From the NCBI GenBank assembly GCA_964515405.1, contig CAZERD010000042.1, positions 1 to 13,984 on the forward strand: 13,984 nt of DNA. The letters run 5' to 3'. The translations under genes were made by a program, and so were the position numbers. Each line of letters begins with the position of its first letter. Within the stretch, counting starts at the first letter, position 1. A model generated the notes under the pieces. It did no database searches. It saw nothing but the letters and a program-made list of their open reading frames with translations, and was not told the origin of the DNA. Positions 13,935-13,984 of the stretch are shown in pieces. Source of the DNA: CAZERD01 sp964515405 (GTDB taxonomy: Bacteria; Campylobacterota_A; Desulfurellia; Desulfurellales; CAZERD01).

Positions 13935-13984
13935 TGATAGAATGCTGGAAATCGTGAGGGGGCTTTAAGAAGATAAGGAGGGGG
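13935..13984 (+). promoter_or_regulatory. Promoter and ribosome binding site of a plus-strand gene starting beyond the right edge
   Basis: TGATAGAAT (13935-13943) is an extended -10 (TGn followed by TAGAAT); the -35 position holds only a poor match. The window ends in AAGGAGGGG (13976-13984), a near-perfect SD, so a plus-strand gene should begin within about 5-10 nt outside the window. That gene and the racemase operon would be divergently transcribed. Confidence 0.5.

Noticed and set aside
13942..13968. Eight-codon plus-strand ORF (MLEIVRGL) near the right edge
   Set aside because: Its ATG overlaps the candidate -10 box, so it would be upstream of or at the transcription start, and it has no SD.

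Overview
The window is a densely packed piece of a bacterial chromosome with mid-40s % GC by eye. Arginine is encoded mostly by AGG/AGA and Shine-Dalgarno (SD) sequences are strong, which would fit a thermophile. The organism has two membranes: there is an apolipoprotein N-acyltransferase (Lnt), an LptF/LptG-type lipopolysaccharide (LPS)-export permease, a type IV prepilin peptidase and Tat translocase genes. An electron-bifurcating FixABCX set beside a eukaryote-like citrate synthase suggests an anaerobic or microaerophilic, possibly thermophilic lineage such as Thermosulfidibacter- or Desulfurella-like bacteria. That placement is inference only and no database was available.

Layout. (1) 1-337, minus: the N-terminal part of an MscS-type mechanosensitive channel running off the left edge, with a good promoter almost abutting its only plausible start. 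(2) 494-3931, plus: fixA-fixB-fixC-fixX, encoding the NADH-oxidising, electron-bifurcating flavoprotein complex that reduces ferredoxin and quinone. (3) 4032-5336, plus: citrate synthase with its own promoter, closed by a double terminator hairpin. The fix and citrate synthase transcripts share a leader element just upstream of the start codon. (4) 5455-9090, plus: a TauE/SafE-family permease, peptide deformylase, methionyl-tRNA formyltransferase and Lnt, tightly spaced or overlapping. (5) 9056-11880, minus: tatB, tatC, prepilin peptidase and the LptF/LptG permease, translationally coupled; the last gene overlaps the lnt end tail-to-tail. (6) 11971-13820, minus: a threonine-synthase-like PLP enzyme and an aspartate/glutamate racemase, preceded by a possible 14-residue coupled leader ORF. 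(7) 13837-13984: divergent promoter region whose plus-strand end carries a strong SD for a gene starting just outside the window.

How the genes work together. FixABCX supplies low-potential electrons (reduced ferredoxin) from NADH, while citrate synthase is the entry, or in some anaerobes the reversed cleavage step, of the TCA cycle. Their adjacency and shared leader suggest linked expression. Regions 4 and 5 are mainly translation-initiation chemistry and envelope biogenesis. Region 6 is amino-acid metabolism, apparently separate, and lies where strand composition shifts. I saw no tRNA, rRNA, CRISPR, insertion sequence or phage gene. No novel defence-type system is evident. The best leads are regulatory (shared fix/citrate synthase leader, near-leaderless mscS, coupled mini-ORF) and metabolic (FixABCX with citrate synthase; racemase with PLP lyase).
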